DNA of 64,000 nucleotides from Cupriavidus malaysiensis (GCF_001854325.1 NZ_CP017754.1:3906001-3970000), one strand, 5' to 3'; positions 49,651-58,148 are shown, counted from the stretch's first letter. Program-made: numbers and translations. The notes: generated from the letters alone by a model not told the origin.

Positions 49651-50895
49651 ATGCAAATCACCCTGGCCGATTTTCTCCGCGACACACCCGAGGGCACGGA
49701 AGCCCAGTCCATCGTCGGCAAGTGTGTGCACTGCGGCTTCTGCACCGCCACCTGCCCCACCTACCAGCTGCTCGGCGACGAGCTGGACGGGCCGCGCGGC
49801 CGCATCTACCTGATGAAGCAGGTGCTCGAAGGCCAGCCGGTCAGCGAATCGACGCGCCTGCACCTGGACCGCTGCCTGACCTGCCGCAACTGCGAGTCGA
49901 CCTGTCCGTCGGGGGTGCGCTACGGCCGCCTGGTCGATATCGGGCGCGAGGTGGTCGAACAACGGCTGGCCGCCGCCGGCAAGCTGCGCCCGGCCGGCGA
50001 GCGTGCGCTGCGCTGGGTCCTGCGCGAAGGCCTGACGCGTCCCGCGCTGTTCGGCTCCGCGCTGCGGCTGGGGCAGATGGCGCGGCCGCTGCTGCCCGCC
50101 GCGCTGCGCGCCAAGGTGCCGCCGCTGCAGGACGCCGGCGTGCGCCCGCGTCGCAGCCACGCACGCAAGATGCTGCTGCTGGAAGGTTGCGTGCAGCCCG
50201 CCATGTCGCCCAATATCAATGCCGCCACCGCGCGCGTGTTCGACCGCCTCGGCATCGAACTGGTGACGGCGCGCGAAGCCGGTTGCTGCGGCGCGATCCG
50301 CTACCACACGGGCGACCACGCCGGCGGCCTCGACCATATGCGGCGCAATATCGATGCCTGGTGGCCACACATCGAAGCGGGCGCCGAAGCCATCGTGATG
50401 ACCGCCTCGGGCTGCGGCGCGCTGGTCAAGGAATACGGCCACCTGCTGCGCGACGACGCGCGCTACGCCGAGCGCGCGCGCCGCGTCTCCGCGCTGACGC
50501 GCGACCTCAGCGAGGTCCTGCCCGATTTCGCCGACGAACTGCAGGCCCAGGCCGGCACCGTGCCGCGCGCAGGCCGGCGCGTCGCCTACCACCCACCCTG
50601 CACGCTGCAGCACGGCCAGCAGATCCGCGGCAAGGTCGAAGCGCTGCTGGGCCGGCTCGGCATCGAGGTCAGGCTATGCGCGGACAGCCACCTGTGCTGC
50701 GGCTCGGCGGGCACCTACTCGGTGCTGCAGCCGGAACTGTCCCTGCGCCTGCGCGATGACAAGCTGGCCAAGCTGCAGGCCTGCGAACCGGAAGCCATCG
50801 TCTCGGCCAACATCGGCTGCATCACGCACCTGCAAGGTGGGACCGGGACGCCGGTGATGCACTGGATCGAGCTGGTGGACCGGGTGCTGGGGTAG
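49651..50895 (+). CDS. glcF: Glycolate oxidase iron-sulfur subunit GlcF
   Basis: This 414-residue subunit passes electrons from GlcD/GlcE to the respiratory chain at the membrane. Two ferredoxin-type 4Fe-4S motifs are complete: CVHCGFCTATCP (25-36) and CLTCRNCESTCP (76-87). Two CCG domains follow, with EAGCCGAIRYHTGDH and SHLCCGSAGTYS. Length is close to the E. coli protein. It is the last gene of the glc run; 254 bp with a dispersed repeat separate it from lrgA on the same strand. Confidence 0.97.
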   Translation: MQITLADFLRDTPEGTEAQSIVGKCVHCGFCTATCPTYQLLGDELDGPRGRIYLMKQVLEGQPVSESTRLHLDRCLTCRNCESTCPSGVRYGRLVDIGREVVEQRLAAAGKLRPAGERALRWVLREGLTRPALFGSALRLGQMARPLLPAALRAKVPPLQDAGVRPRRSHARKMLLLEGCVQPAMSPNINAATARVFDRLGIELVTAREAGCCGAIRYHTGDHAGGLDHMRRNIDAWWPHIEAGAEAIVMTASGCGALVKEYGHLLRDDARYAERARRVSALTRDLSEVLPDFADELQAQAGTVPRAGRRVAYHPPCTLQHGQQIRGKVEALLGRLGIEVRLCADSHLCCGSAGTYSVLQPELSLRLRDDKLAKLQACEPEAIVSANIGCITHLQGGTGTPVMHWIELVDRVLG

Positions 50896-50981
50896 GCGAA
50901 AACGGCGGCGCGGCGCGAAGCCCGTTACGCGGGACGAAGCCGTCGAGATACGCCAACACCACGCGCCAAGCACGAGGTCTT

Positions 50982-51058
50982 GGCTCCCTCTCCCCGTACG
51001 AGGAGCGGCTTGGGGAGAGGGGTGGTCCAGCAAGGCGCCACGCATGACGAAGCCAACC
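50982..51058 (+). repeat. Dispersed hairpin repeat, copy B
   Basis: The stem CCCTCTCCCC (50986-50995) with GGGGAGAGGG (51012-51021) is followed by GTGGTCCAGCAAGGCGCCACG and GACGAAGCCAAC (about 51047-51058), the same order and near-identical sequence as copy A at 39 kb. A further partial GACGAAGCC lies upstream near 50933. It fills much of the glcF-lrgA gap. Confidence 0.8.
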
Positions 51059-51149
51059 GATTGGCACAGGAACGAGGCCCAGCCCTCCCCCCCTGGAGTA
51101 CCATATCCGCCGATCGCGTCCCTCCGGCTTCCGGCCGGCCAGAATTTTC

Positions 51150-51515
51150 ATGCTCCAGACCTTCGCCATCCTGCTGATCTTCCAATCCATCGGCGAGGTG
51201 ATCAGCTACGCGCTGCACCTGCCCGTGCCCGGCCCGGTGATCGGCATGATCCTGCTGTTCGGCTGGCTGGTCTTCGACGACCGGCTGCTGCCCGTGATCC
51301 AACCCACCACCGGCGAACTGCTCAAGCACCTGTCGCTGCTGTTCGTGCCTGCCGGCGTCGGCATCATGGTGCACGCGCGGCGCATCGAGGGCGAGTGGCT
51401 GCCGATCGCCGTCGCCCTGGTGCTGTCGACCTGGCTGGCGATCGCCACCGCCGCGCTGGTCACGCGCATGCTGATGCGCCGTGCCGCGCGCGCCGAGGGA
51501 GGGAAGCAGCCATGA
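51150..51515 (+). CDS. lrgA: CidA/LrgA family membrane protein
   Basis: This 121-residue, four-helix membrane protein of the CidA/LrgA family has FQSIGEVISYALHLPVPGPVIGMILLF near the N-terminus, then HLSLLFVPAGVGIMVHARRI. First described as holin-like regulators of murein hydrolases, LrgA/LrgB homologues also transport small organic acids, for example pyruvate in Bacillus, and the LrgAB-fusion PLGG1 in plant plastids. The stop overlaps the lrgB ATG in ATGA, so the two are coupled and probably form one complex. The upstream neighbours glcDEF favour a transport role (inference). Confidence 0.92.
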   Translation: MLQTFAILLIFQSIGEVISYALHLPVPGPVIGMILLFGWLVFDDRLLPVIQPTTGELLKHLSLLFVPAGVGIMVHARRIEGEWLPIAVALVLSTWLAIATAALVTRMLMRRAARAEGGKQP

Positions 51516-52240
51516 CCATGACGCCGCGCCTGAACGAGATCTGGGTCTATCTGGCCGCCACGCCGCTGCTGGGGCTGACCGCCACGCTGCTGGCCTATGT
51601 CTTCGCGCACCGCATCTACGAGCGCGCGCGCTTCTCGCCGCTGGCCAATCCGGTGATGATCGCCGTGGCACTGCTGGTCACCGTGCTGACGGTGACCGGC
51701 ACGCCCTACCAGACCTATTTCGACGGCGCCCAGTTCGTGCACTTCCTGCTGGGCCCCGTCACGGTGGCGCTGGCGGTACCGCTCTACCTGCAGCTGCCCA
51801 AGCTGCGCACCCATGTGCTGCCGCTGCTGGGCGGCCTGTTCGCCGGCTCGTTGATGGCGGTGGTGTCAGCGGTCGGCATCGGCTGGCTGCTCGGCGCCTC
51901 GCCGCAGACGCTGCTGTCGCTGGCGCCCAAGTCGGTCACCATCCCCATCGCCATGGGCGTGGCCGAGAAGATCGGCGGCCTGCCTTCGCTGACGGCCGTG
52001 CTGGTGATGCTGACCGGCATCATCGGCGCGGTCAGCGCCTCCGGCGTGCTGGACCTGCTGGGCGTGCGTGACGACAGCGTGCGCGGCTTCGCCACCGGGG
52101 TGGCGGCGCACGGCATCGGCACCGCGCGCGCTTTCCAGGTGAACCAGGAAACCGGCGCCTTCTCGGCGCTGGGAATGGGACTGAACGGCGTGCTGACGGC
52201 CATCCTGGTCCCCATCCTGGCGGCATGGATGCCACGCTGA
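51512..52240 (+). CDS. lrgB: LrgB family membrane protein
   Basis: This 242-residue protein partner of LrgA has about seven hydrophobic segments. Conserved features are NPVMIAVALLVTVLTVTG with the YQTYFDGAQFVHFLLGPVTVALAVPLY block, and SLAPKSVTIPIAMGVAEKIGG followed by GVAAHGIGTARAFQ, which are strongly conserved in LrgB and in the C-terminal half of PLGG1. It overlaps lrgA by four bases. ATG 51512 is followed two codons later by another ATG (51518). Confidence 0.93.
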   Translation: MTMTPRLNEIWVYLAATPLLGLTATLLAYVFAHRIYERARFSPLANPVMIAVALLVTVLTVTGTPYQTYFDGAQFVHFLLGPVTVALAVPLYLQLPKLRTHVLPLLGGLFAGSLMAVVSAVGIGWLLGASPQTLLSLAPKSVTIPIAMGVAEKIGGLPSLTAVLVMLTGIIGAVSASGVLDLLGVRDDSVRGFATGVAAHGIGTARAFQVNQETGAFSALGMGLNGVLTAILVPILAAWMPR

Positions 52241-52256
52241 AGCGGCGCGCACGATA

Positions 52257-52274
52257 CTGACAGCACGCTGTCAG
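52257..52274. promoter_or_regulatory. Perfect inverted repeat, candidate operator of the VOC-WYL regulator pair
   Basis: CTGACAGC (52257-52264) and GCTGTCAG (52267-52274) are perfect 8-bp arms around AC. It lies 52 bp before the VOC gene ATG and 17 bp after the lrgB stop. Its length and symmetry fit a dimeric HTH repressor, and the WYL regulator encoded two genes on is the natural candidate. Confidence 0.65.
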
Positions 52275-52325
52275 GAGCCGCCGCGCATGATGCGAACTCC
52301 ACAACCGCCGACCTCAGGAGGCATC

Positions 52326-52706
52326 ATGCAACACGGTCTGATCAACTGGCTGGAGATCCCGGTCAACGACATGGCGCGCGCCGTGCGCTTCTACGAGCAG
52401 GTGCTCGACGTCCGCCTCAAGCGCGAGTCGATGAGCGACCTCGACATGGCGATCTTCCCCAATACCGACCCGGGCGGCGCCCTGGTGGCCGGCGAGGGCT
52501 TCCGCCCCAGCACCGGCGGTCCCCTGCCCTACCTGCACGCACCCCGCCTCGACGCCTTGCTGGCGCGCGTGCGCGAGGCCGGCGGCGAGGTGGTGTTCGG
52601 ACCGCTGCTGCTGCCCGACAACATCGGCCGCATCGCCCACTTCGCCGACAGCGAAGGCAACCGCATCGGCGTGCACGAGCCGCCCGCGGGCGCCGCACAA
52701 GGCTGA
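52326..52706 (+). CDS. VOC / glyoxalase-bleomycin resistance family protein
   Basis: This 126-residue single vicinal-oxygen-chelate protein begins INWLEIPVNDMARAVRFYEQVLDV, a clear betaalphabeta repeat, with PYLHAPRLDALLARVREAGG, GPLLLPDNIGRIAHFADSEGNRIGVH in the second. His and Glu metal-ligand positions appear partly present (final GNRIGVHEP). Substrate unknown. ATG 52326 is chosen for its strong AGGAGG 5 bp upstream. The WYL regulator gene begins 11 bp later on the same strand, a widespread YafY-VOC pairing. Confidence 0.92.
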   Translation: MQHGLINWLEIPVNDMARAVRFYEQVLDVRLKRESMSDLDMAIFPNTDPGGALVAGEGFRPSTGGPLPYLHAPRLDALLARVREAGGEVVFGPLLLPDNIGRIAHFADSEGNRIGVHEPPAGAAQG

Positions 52707-52717
52707 ACGGCTGCCGC

Positions 52718-53407
52718 ATGAGCCGACGCGCCGACCGTCTCTTCCAGATCGTCCAGGTGCTGCGCGGGCGCCGCCTGACCACGGCGGCGCTGCTGGCGCA
52801 GCGGCTGGGCGTGTCTGAACGCACCGTCTACCGCGATATCCAGGCGCTGTCGTTGTCGGGCGTGCCGGTGGAGGGCGAGGCCGGCATCGGCTACCGGCTG
52901 CGCGCCGACTTCGACGTGCCACCGCTGATGTTCAGCGCGCTCGAGGTCGAGGCCATGGTGGCCGGCCTGCGCCTGCTGAAGGCCTGGGGCGGCGGCGCGC
53001 TGGCGGCGGCGGCCGACCCGGCGCTGGAGAAGCTGGTGGCGGCACTACCGCCGGCGCGCCGCATCGCGGCGCAGCAGAGCCGCATCTTCGCGCCGGAATT
53101 CGTCAACCCGGCGCACGTGCGCGACACCTTCGACGTGGTCCATGCGGCGCTGGGCGAACAGCGCCTGCTGGAGCTCGACTACAGCGACGCCCAGCAACGC
53201 ATCACCGAGCGCGTGGTGCAGCCGCTCGGCCTCTTCTTCTGGGGCAACGCCTGGCTGCTGGCCGCCTGGTGCACGGCGCGCACGGACTACCGCAGCTTCC
53301 GCCTGGACCGCTGCCGCGCCATCCGCATGCTGGAAGCGCGCTTCCACGAAACGCCCGAGCGCTCGCTGAACGGCTTCCTGCGGGCGGTGCAGGCCAGCGG
53401 CGGGTAG
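52718..53407 (+). CDS. WYL-domain transcriptional regulator (YafY/DeoR-type HTH)
   Basis: This 229-residue regulator has an N-terminal HTH_11 (RADRLFQIVQVLRGRRLTTAALLAQRLGVSERTVYRDIQAL) followed by a WYL ligand-binding domain (about 135-205) with QPLGLFFWGNAWLLAAWCTARTDYRSFRLDRC. WYL domains are thought to sense ligands or nucleic acid. Co-transcribed with the VOC gene (11-bp gap), and a perfect palindrome upstream of that gene suggests autoregulation of the pair. The stop codon lies inside a 10-bp tandem repeat. Confidence 0.93.
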   Translation: MSRRADRLFQIVQVLRGRRLTTAALLAQRLGVSERTVYRDIQALSLSGVPVEGEAGIGYRLRADFDVPPLMFSALEVEAMVAGLRLLKAWGGGALAAAADPALEKLVAALPPARRIAAQQSRIFAPEFVNPAHVRDTFDVVHAALGEQRLLELDYSDAQQRITERVVQPLGLFFWGNAWLLAAWCTARTDYRSFRLDRCRAIRMLEARFHETPERSLNGFLRAVQASGG

Positions 53408-53435
53408 CGGCGGGTAGCAGCGGGGAGCGGCGGGG
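53396..53435. repeat. 10-bp tandem repeat over the WYL regulator stop codon
   Basis: Four units of AGCGGCGGGT or close variants are present (53396, 53406, 53416, 53426; units 3 and 4 differ by one or two bases). The TAG stop (53405-53407) is formed at the junction of units 1 and 2. Confidence 0.75.
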
Positions 53436-53507
53436 GCGCCAGCCAGCGCCGGAGGCAGGCCGGCGGTGCCGGCATGCCGAATCCGGGATTTCAGGACCCT
53501 CGCTTCG

Positions 53508-54008
53508 TCAGGCTGCCGGAGCCGGTTCCGCCAGCAGCGCCTCGATGTCGCGCTTCAGTTCCTCCGGCTTGGTGGTCGGCGCATAGCGCTTGAACACGCT
53601 GCCGTCGCGGCGCAGCAGGAACTTGGTGAAATTCCACTTGATGGCCTCGGTGCCCAGCACGCCGGGCTTCTCCGACGTCAGCCAGCGGTACAGCGGGTGG
53701 GCAGCCGGCCCCTTGACGTCGATCTTGGCGAACATCGGGAAACTGACGCGGAAGCGCGTGTCGCAGAATTGCGCGATCTGTTCTGCGTCGCCCGGCTCCT
53801 GTTTGCCGAACTGGTTGCAGGGGAAGCCGAGCACGTCGAAATCCTGCCCGGCATAGGTTTCCTGCAGCGCCTGCAGGCCGGCGTACTGCGGCGTGAAGCC
53901 ACATTCGCTGGCGGTATTGACGATCAGCAGCACCTTGCCGCGGAACTGCGACAGCGGCACCGGCCGGCCGGCCAGCGATTCGGCCTCGAACTGGTAGACA
54001 TGGCTCAT
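53508..54008 (-). CDS. Glutathione peroxidase
   Basis: This 166-residue thiol peroxidase of the GPx family (Cys type, BtuE-like) has the peroxidatic Cys36 in NTASECGFTPQY, the Gln in FPCNQFGKQEPG and the WNFTKFL Trp/Asn motif. The Cys in LGFPCNQF may act as the resolving residue, so thioredoxin may be the real reductant, as for many bacterial GPx proteins. No signal peptide is seen; cytosolic. ATG 54008 starts MSHVYQFEAESLAG; 13 more upstream codons in frame are not conserved. It is 76 bp downstream of nothing on its own strand except pilU, which ends past it, so likely its own unit. Confidence 0.94.
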   Translation of the reverse strand: MSHVYQFEAESLAGRPVPLSQFRGKVLLIVNTASECGFTPQYAGLQALQETYAGQDFDVLGFPCNQFGKQEPGDAEQIAQFCDTRFRVSFPMFAKIDVKGPAAHPLYRWLTSEKPGVLGTEAIKWNFTKFLLRRDGSVFKRYAPTTKPEELKRDIEALLAEPAPAA

Positions 54009-54084
54009 GACGGGGACTCGGGAAGTTGTCGGGATAAAGACGGCCACAGCATAGCGCGGCCGCGCCCCGCGTGCGCGCGGCAGC

Positions 54085-55224
54085 TCAGATCACGTTCAGG
54101 TGCTCGGTGCCGGCGGCCAGGTCGCCGTCGCGGTTCCTGGTGCTGTGCAGCTTGATCATCAGCCGCAGGTCGTTGAGCGAGTCGGCATTGCGCAATGCAT
54201 CCTCGTAGCTGATCTTGTCTTCCTCGTACAGGTCGAACAGCGCCTGGTCGAAAGAGATCATGCCCTGCTCGCGCGATTTCTTGATGACCTCCTTGAGCTC
54301 GTGGATCTCGCCCTTGAAGATCAGGTCGGCCACCAGCGGCGTGCCGATCATGATCTCCACCGCCGGCACCCGGCCCTTGCGCCCCTTGCGCGGCAGCAGG
54401 CGCTGCGAAATCATCGCCTTGAGGTTCAGCGACAGGTCGATCAGCAACTGCTGGCGCTTTTCCTCGGGAAAGAAGTTCACCACGCGGTCGATGGCCTGGT
54501 TCGCGTTGTTGGCGTGCAGCGTGGCCAGGCACAGGTGGCCGGTCTCGGCGTACTGCATCGCGTACTCCATGGTCTCGCGGTCGCGGATCTCACCGATCAG
54601 GATCACGTCGGGCGCCTGGCGCAGCGTGTTCTTCAGCGCCACGTGCCAGCTTTCGGTATCGATGCCCACCTCGCGCTGCGTGACGATGCAGTTCTGGTGG
54701 GCGTGCACGTACTCGATCGGGTCTTCGATGGTGATGATGTGGCCGTAGGACTGCGCGTTGCGGTGATCCAGCATGGCCGCCAGCGTGGTCGACTTGCCCG
54801 AGCCGGTGGCGCCGGTGACGATCACCAGGCCGCGCTTGGACATCACGATCTCGTGCAGCGTGGCCGGCAGGTCGAGTTCGGCCACGGTGGGGATGCGCGT
54901 ATTGATGGTCCGCAGCACCATGCCGGCCTTGCCCTGCTGGATGAAGGCCGAAGCGCGGAAGCGCCCGGCGTTGGGCACCGACAGGGCGAAGTTGCATTCG
55001 TGGCTGTCGTCGAACTCGGCGATCTGCCGCTCGTTCATGATGGCCCGCACCAGCCCGAGCGCCTGGGTGGCGTTGAGCGGCTGCTGCGAGACCGGCGTGA
55101 TCTTGCCGTCCACCTTGATCGCCGGCGGAAAATCGGCGGTGATGAACAGGTCCGAGCCGCGGTTGCCTACCATCAGCACCAGCAGCTCGTGGATGTACTT
55201 GGCGGCGGATTCGCGATCGAGCAT
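54085..55224 (-). CDS. pilU: Type IV pilus twitching motility ATPase PilU
   Basis: This 379-residue hexameric secretion-type ATPase assists PilT in pilus retraction. The Walker A is GATGSGKST, the Asp box EDPIEYVH, Walker B VILIGEIRDRETM and the His box HLCLATLHANNANQAIDR. The longer C-terminal tail (SLNDLRLMIKLHSTRNRD onward) is the feature that separates PilU from PilT. ATG 55224 starts at the conserved MLDRESAAKYIHELLVLMV. It lies 81 bp downstream of pilT on the same strand and is probably in one operon. Confidence 0.96.
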   Translation of the reverse strand: MLDRESAAKYIHELLVLMVGNRGSDLFITADFPPAIKVDGKITPVSQQPLNATQALGLVRAIMNERQIAEFDDSHECNFALSVPNAGRFRASAFIQQGKAGMVLRTINTRIPTVAELDLPATLHEIVMSKRGLVIVTGATGSGKSTTLAAMLDHRNAQSYGHIITIEDPIEYVHAHQNCIVTQREVGIDTESWHVALKNTLRQAPDVILIGEIRDRETMEYAMQYAETGHLCLATLHANNANQAIDRVVNFFPEEKRQQLLIDLSLNLKAMISQRLLPRKGRKGRVPAVEIMIGTPLVADLIFKGEIHELKEVIKKSREQGMISFDQALFDLYEEDKISYEDALRNADSLNDLRLMIKLHSTRNRDGDLAAGTEHLNVI

Positions 55225-55305
55225 GGCGCAGTCCTGCGGTTGTGCGTGGTACGTGTTGCGTAAGGCGGGCGGCAGGTGCCTCGGCGGCACGTCCTCCCGC
55301 CGGCC

Positions 55306-56352
55306 TCAGCCGCCGGTGAAGGCGTCGGGATTCTTGGCGATGGCGCGCGCGTCGCCGTAGTGGATCACGCCGCGCTTGATCAGGTCCGTCAGCCCCTGGT
55401 CCAGCGTCTGCATGCCCAGCCCGCTGCTGGTCTGCATCATCGAATACATCTGCGCGATCTTGTTCTCGCGGATCAGGTGGCGGATGGCGGGTGTGGCGAT
55501 CATGATCTCGTGCACCGCGGTGCGGCCATTGCCGTCGCGCGTCTTCAGCAGCGTCTGCGAGATCACCGCCTCCAGCGATTCCGACAGCATGGTGCGCACC
55601 ATGTCCTTCTCCTCCGGCGGGAACACGTCGACCACGCGGTCGATGGTCTTGGCCGCGGAGCTGGTATGCAGCGTGCCGAAGACCAGGTGGCCGGTCTCGG
55701 CGGCGGTCAAGGCCAGCCGGATGGTCTCCAGGTCGCGCAGCTCGCCGACCAGGATCACGTCCGGATCCTCGCGCAGCGCGGAGCGCAGCGCATTGGCGAA
55801 GGAATGGGTGTGCGGCCCGAGTTCGCGCTGGTTGATCAGGCTCTTCTTCGAGTGGTGCACGAACTCGATCGGGTCTTCCACCGTCAGGATGTGGCCCATG
55901 TCGTGCTCGTTGCGGTGGTCCACCATGGCCGCGAGCGTGGTCGACTTGCCCGAGCCGGTCGGGCCGGTGACCAGCACCAGGCCGCGTGGCTTCATGCACA
56001 GGTCGGCGAACACGGCGGGCGCGCGCAGGTCCTCCAGCGTGAGCACCTTGGACGGAATCGTGCGGAACACAGCGGCAGCGCCGCGCTGCGTGTTGTAGGC
56101 GTTGACGCGGAAACGCGACAGGCCGGCGATCTCGAAGGAGAAATCGACCTCGAGGCGCTCTTCATAGGCCTTGCGCTGGGTGTCGCTCATGATGTCGTAC
56201 ACCATGGCGTGCACATCCTTGTGCGCCATCGCGGCGACATTGATGCGGCGCATGTCGCCGTGGATCCGCACCATCGGCGGCATGTCGGCCGACAGATGGA
56301 GATCGGAGGCCTTGTTCTTGACGGCGAAAGCCAATAGCTGCGCGATGTCCAT
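55306..56352 (-). CDS. pilT: Type IV pilus twitching motility ATPase PilT
   Basis: This 348-residue retraction motor of type IV pili has Walker A GPTGSGKST, Asp box EDPIEFVH, Walker B VILVGELRDLETI and His box HLVFGTLHTSSAAKTIDR. The AIRHLIRENK motif, needed for retraction, is present as ATPAIRHLIRENKIAQM. Length and start (MDIAQLLAFAVKNKASDLHLS) match the family. Divergent from yggS across 166 bp, the common pilT-yggS-proC arrangement. The pilus structural genes lie elsewhere. Confidence 0.98.
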   Translation of the reverse strand: MDIAQLLAFAVKNKASDLHLSADMPPMVRIHGDMRRINVAAMAHKDVHAMVYDIMSDTQRKAYEERLEVDFSFEIAGLSRFRVNAYNTQRGAAAVFRTIPSKVLTLEDLRAPAVFADLCMKPRGLVLVTGPTGSGKSTTLAAMVDHRNEHDMGHILTVEDPIEFVHHSKKSLINQRELGPHTHSFANALRSALREDPDVILVGELRDLETIRLALTAAETGHLVFGTLHTSSAAKTIDRVVDVFPPEEKDMVRTMLSESLEAVISQTLLKTRDGNGRTAVHEIMIATPAIRHLIRENKIAQMYSMMQTSSGLGMQTLDQGLTDLIKRGVIHYGDARAIAKNPDAFTGG

Positions 56353-56518
56353 CTATAATGACCCCACCCGGAAATTTGCGTGCCGGCACGCGCCTGCGGG
56401 TCAGCGCCCCGCGCCCGGAACTGCATTCTTTGATACAGCTTTTTCGTGTTTTTATGCTGACAGGTCCTGCCGACTTGAACTTCCGCCGCCCGCTTCTCCC
56501 TGCCATGTCCGCCGGATT

Positions 56519-57226
56519 ATGTCTGTAATCGCCGCCAACTTGCAAGACGTCAACGGACGCATCGCGGCGGCCGCACAACAAGCCGGCCGACCGGCCGGCG
56601 CAGTCGCGCTGCTGGCCGTTTCCAAGACCTTCCCCGACGGGGCCGTGCGCGAGGCCTTCGCTGCCGGCCAGCGCGCCTTCGGCGAGAACTACGTGCAGGA
56701 AGGCGTGGCCAAGGTGGTCGCACTCGCCGACCTGCGCGAACAGATCGCCTGGCACTTCATCGGTCCCCTGCAAAGCAACAAGACGAGGCTGGTCGCCGAG
56801 CACTTCGACTGGGTCCACGCCATCGACCGCCTGCGCGTCGCCGAGCGGCTCTCGGCGCAGCGTCCGGCCGGGATGGCGCCGCTGCAGGTCTGCATCCAGG
56901 TCAATATCAGCGACGAGGCCAGCAAGAGCGGCGTGGCGCCGGAACAGGCGCTGGCGCTGGCGCAGGCGGTGGCGGCCCTGCCCGGACTGCGGCTGCGCGG
57001 CCTGATGGCCATCCCGGAACCGGCGGCGGATGCGGCGGCCCAGCGCCTGCCGTTCGCCGCCCTGCGCGCACTGCTGGGCTCGCTGCGCGAGGCCGGCCTG
57101 GATGTGGACACCTTGTCGATGGGCATGTCGGGCGACATGGAAGCGGCCATTGCCGAAGGTGCCACGCTGGTCCGCATCGGTACGGCCATCTTCGGTTCGC
57201 GCCCCGCGCCCGCGCCGCACGGCTGA
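56519..57226 (+). CDS. yggS: YggS family pyridoxal-phosphate homeostasis protein (PLPBP)
   Basis: This 235-residue single-domain PLP-binding TIM barrel has the PLP Lys at 36 in LLAVSKTFPD, followed by FGENYVQEGVAKV, WHFIGPLQSNKTR and GLRLRGLMAIP. MSMGMSGDMEAAIAEGATLVRIGTAIFG is the C-terminal phosphate-binding signature. The family buffers free PLP and influences amino-acid pools rather than having a known enzymatic activity. A TATAAT at 56354-56359 lies about 160 bp upstream. It precedes proC by 62 bp in the same direction. Confidence 0.96.
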   Translation: MSVIAANLQDVNGRIAAAAQQAGRPAGAVALLAVSKTFPDGAVREAFAAGQRAFGENYVQEGVAKVVALADLREQIAWHFIGPLQSNKTRLVAEHFDWVHAIDRLRVAERLSAQRPAGMAPLQVCIQVNISDEASKSGVAPEQALALAQAVAALPGLRLRGLMAIPEPAADAAAQRLPFAALRALLGSLREAGLDVDTLSMGMSGDMEAAIAEGATLVRIGTAIFGSRPAPAPHG

Positions 57227-57288
57227 GGACGGGCCGCGCAATTTCGGCGCCCCCTGCGCTTCCCCACTTTTCTTCGCGAGACACAGCA

Positions 57289-58125
57289 ATGCTCGACACC
57301 CTTAGCTTCGGATTCCTCGGCGGCGGCAATATGGCCAGCGCGCTGATCGGCGGCCTCGTCGCGCGCGGCGTGCCAGCCGGCGCCATCCGCGTGGCCGATC
57401 CCTTCCCGGAGGCGCAGGCGCGCCTGGCGCGCGATTTCGGCGTACACACGGCGGCAGCGCCCGACGCGGCCTTCGCCGCCAGCGACGTGCTGGTGCTGGC
57501 GGTCAAGCCGCAGCAGTTCCGCGACGCCACCGCCCCGCTGCATGACCTGCTGCAGGCCGGCGGCAAGGATCCCCTGATCATCAGCGTGGCCGCCGGCATC
57601 CGCCTGCAGGACATGCAGCGCTGGCTGGGCGGCCGCACCCGCCTGGTACGCGCGATGCCCAACACGCCCGCGCTGTCGGGCATGGGCATGACCGGCCTGG
57701 CCGCCGCGGCCGGCCTGGGCGAGCGGGAACGCGCCATCGCCACCGCGGTGGCCGAGGCCGTCGGGCAATGCCTGTGGGTGGAGGACGACGCCCGGATCGA
57801 CGCGGTCACCGCCATCTCGGGCAGCGGCCCGGCCTACGTCTTCTACTTCATCGAAGCCATGCAGCGCGCCGCCACCGAACTCGGCCTGTCGGCCGAGCAG
57901 GGCCGCCAGCTGGCGGTCGAGACCTTCCGTGGCGCCGCCACGCTGGCGGGACAGTCGCCCGAACCGGTCGGCACGCTGCGCGAGCGGGTCACGTCCAAGG
58001 GTGGTACCACCTACGCGGCGCTGACGGCCATGGAAGGCGCCGGCATCGCCGACGCCTTCGTGCGCGCCATGCACGCGGCGGCTGCGCGCGGCGCGGAGAT
58101 GGGCGCGGAGTTCGGCAAGGATTGA
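57289..58125 (+). CDS. proC: Pyrroline-5-carboxylate reductase
   Basis: This 278-residue NAD(P)H-dependent enzyme makes the last step of proline synthesis. The N-terminal Rossmann motif is FGFLGGGNMASALIGGL; VLAVKPQQF, RAMPNTPALSGMGMTGL and the C-terminal signature ISGSGPAYVFYFIEAM with GGTTYAALTAME complete it. It is downstream of yggS, the usual pairing, and convergent with ubiA. A copy of the dispersed hairpin repeat lies 23 bp after the stop and may also act as terminator. Confidence 0.97.
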   Translation: MLDTLSFGFLGGGNMASALIGGLVARGVPAGAIRVADPFPEAQARLARDFGVHTAAAPDAAFAASDVLVLAVKPQQFRDATAPLHDLLQAGGKDPLIISVAAGIRLQDMQRWLGGRTRLVRAMPNTPALSGMGMTGLAAAAGLGERERAIATAVAEAVGQCLWVEDDARIDAVTAISGSGPAYVFYFIEAMQRAATELGLSAEQGRQLAVETFRGAATLAGQSPEPVGTLRERVTSKGGTTYAALTAMEGAGIADAFVRAMHAAAARGAEMGAEFGKD

Positions 58126-58148
58126 GGACTCGCGCCGCACTGCTTGTC

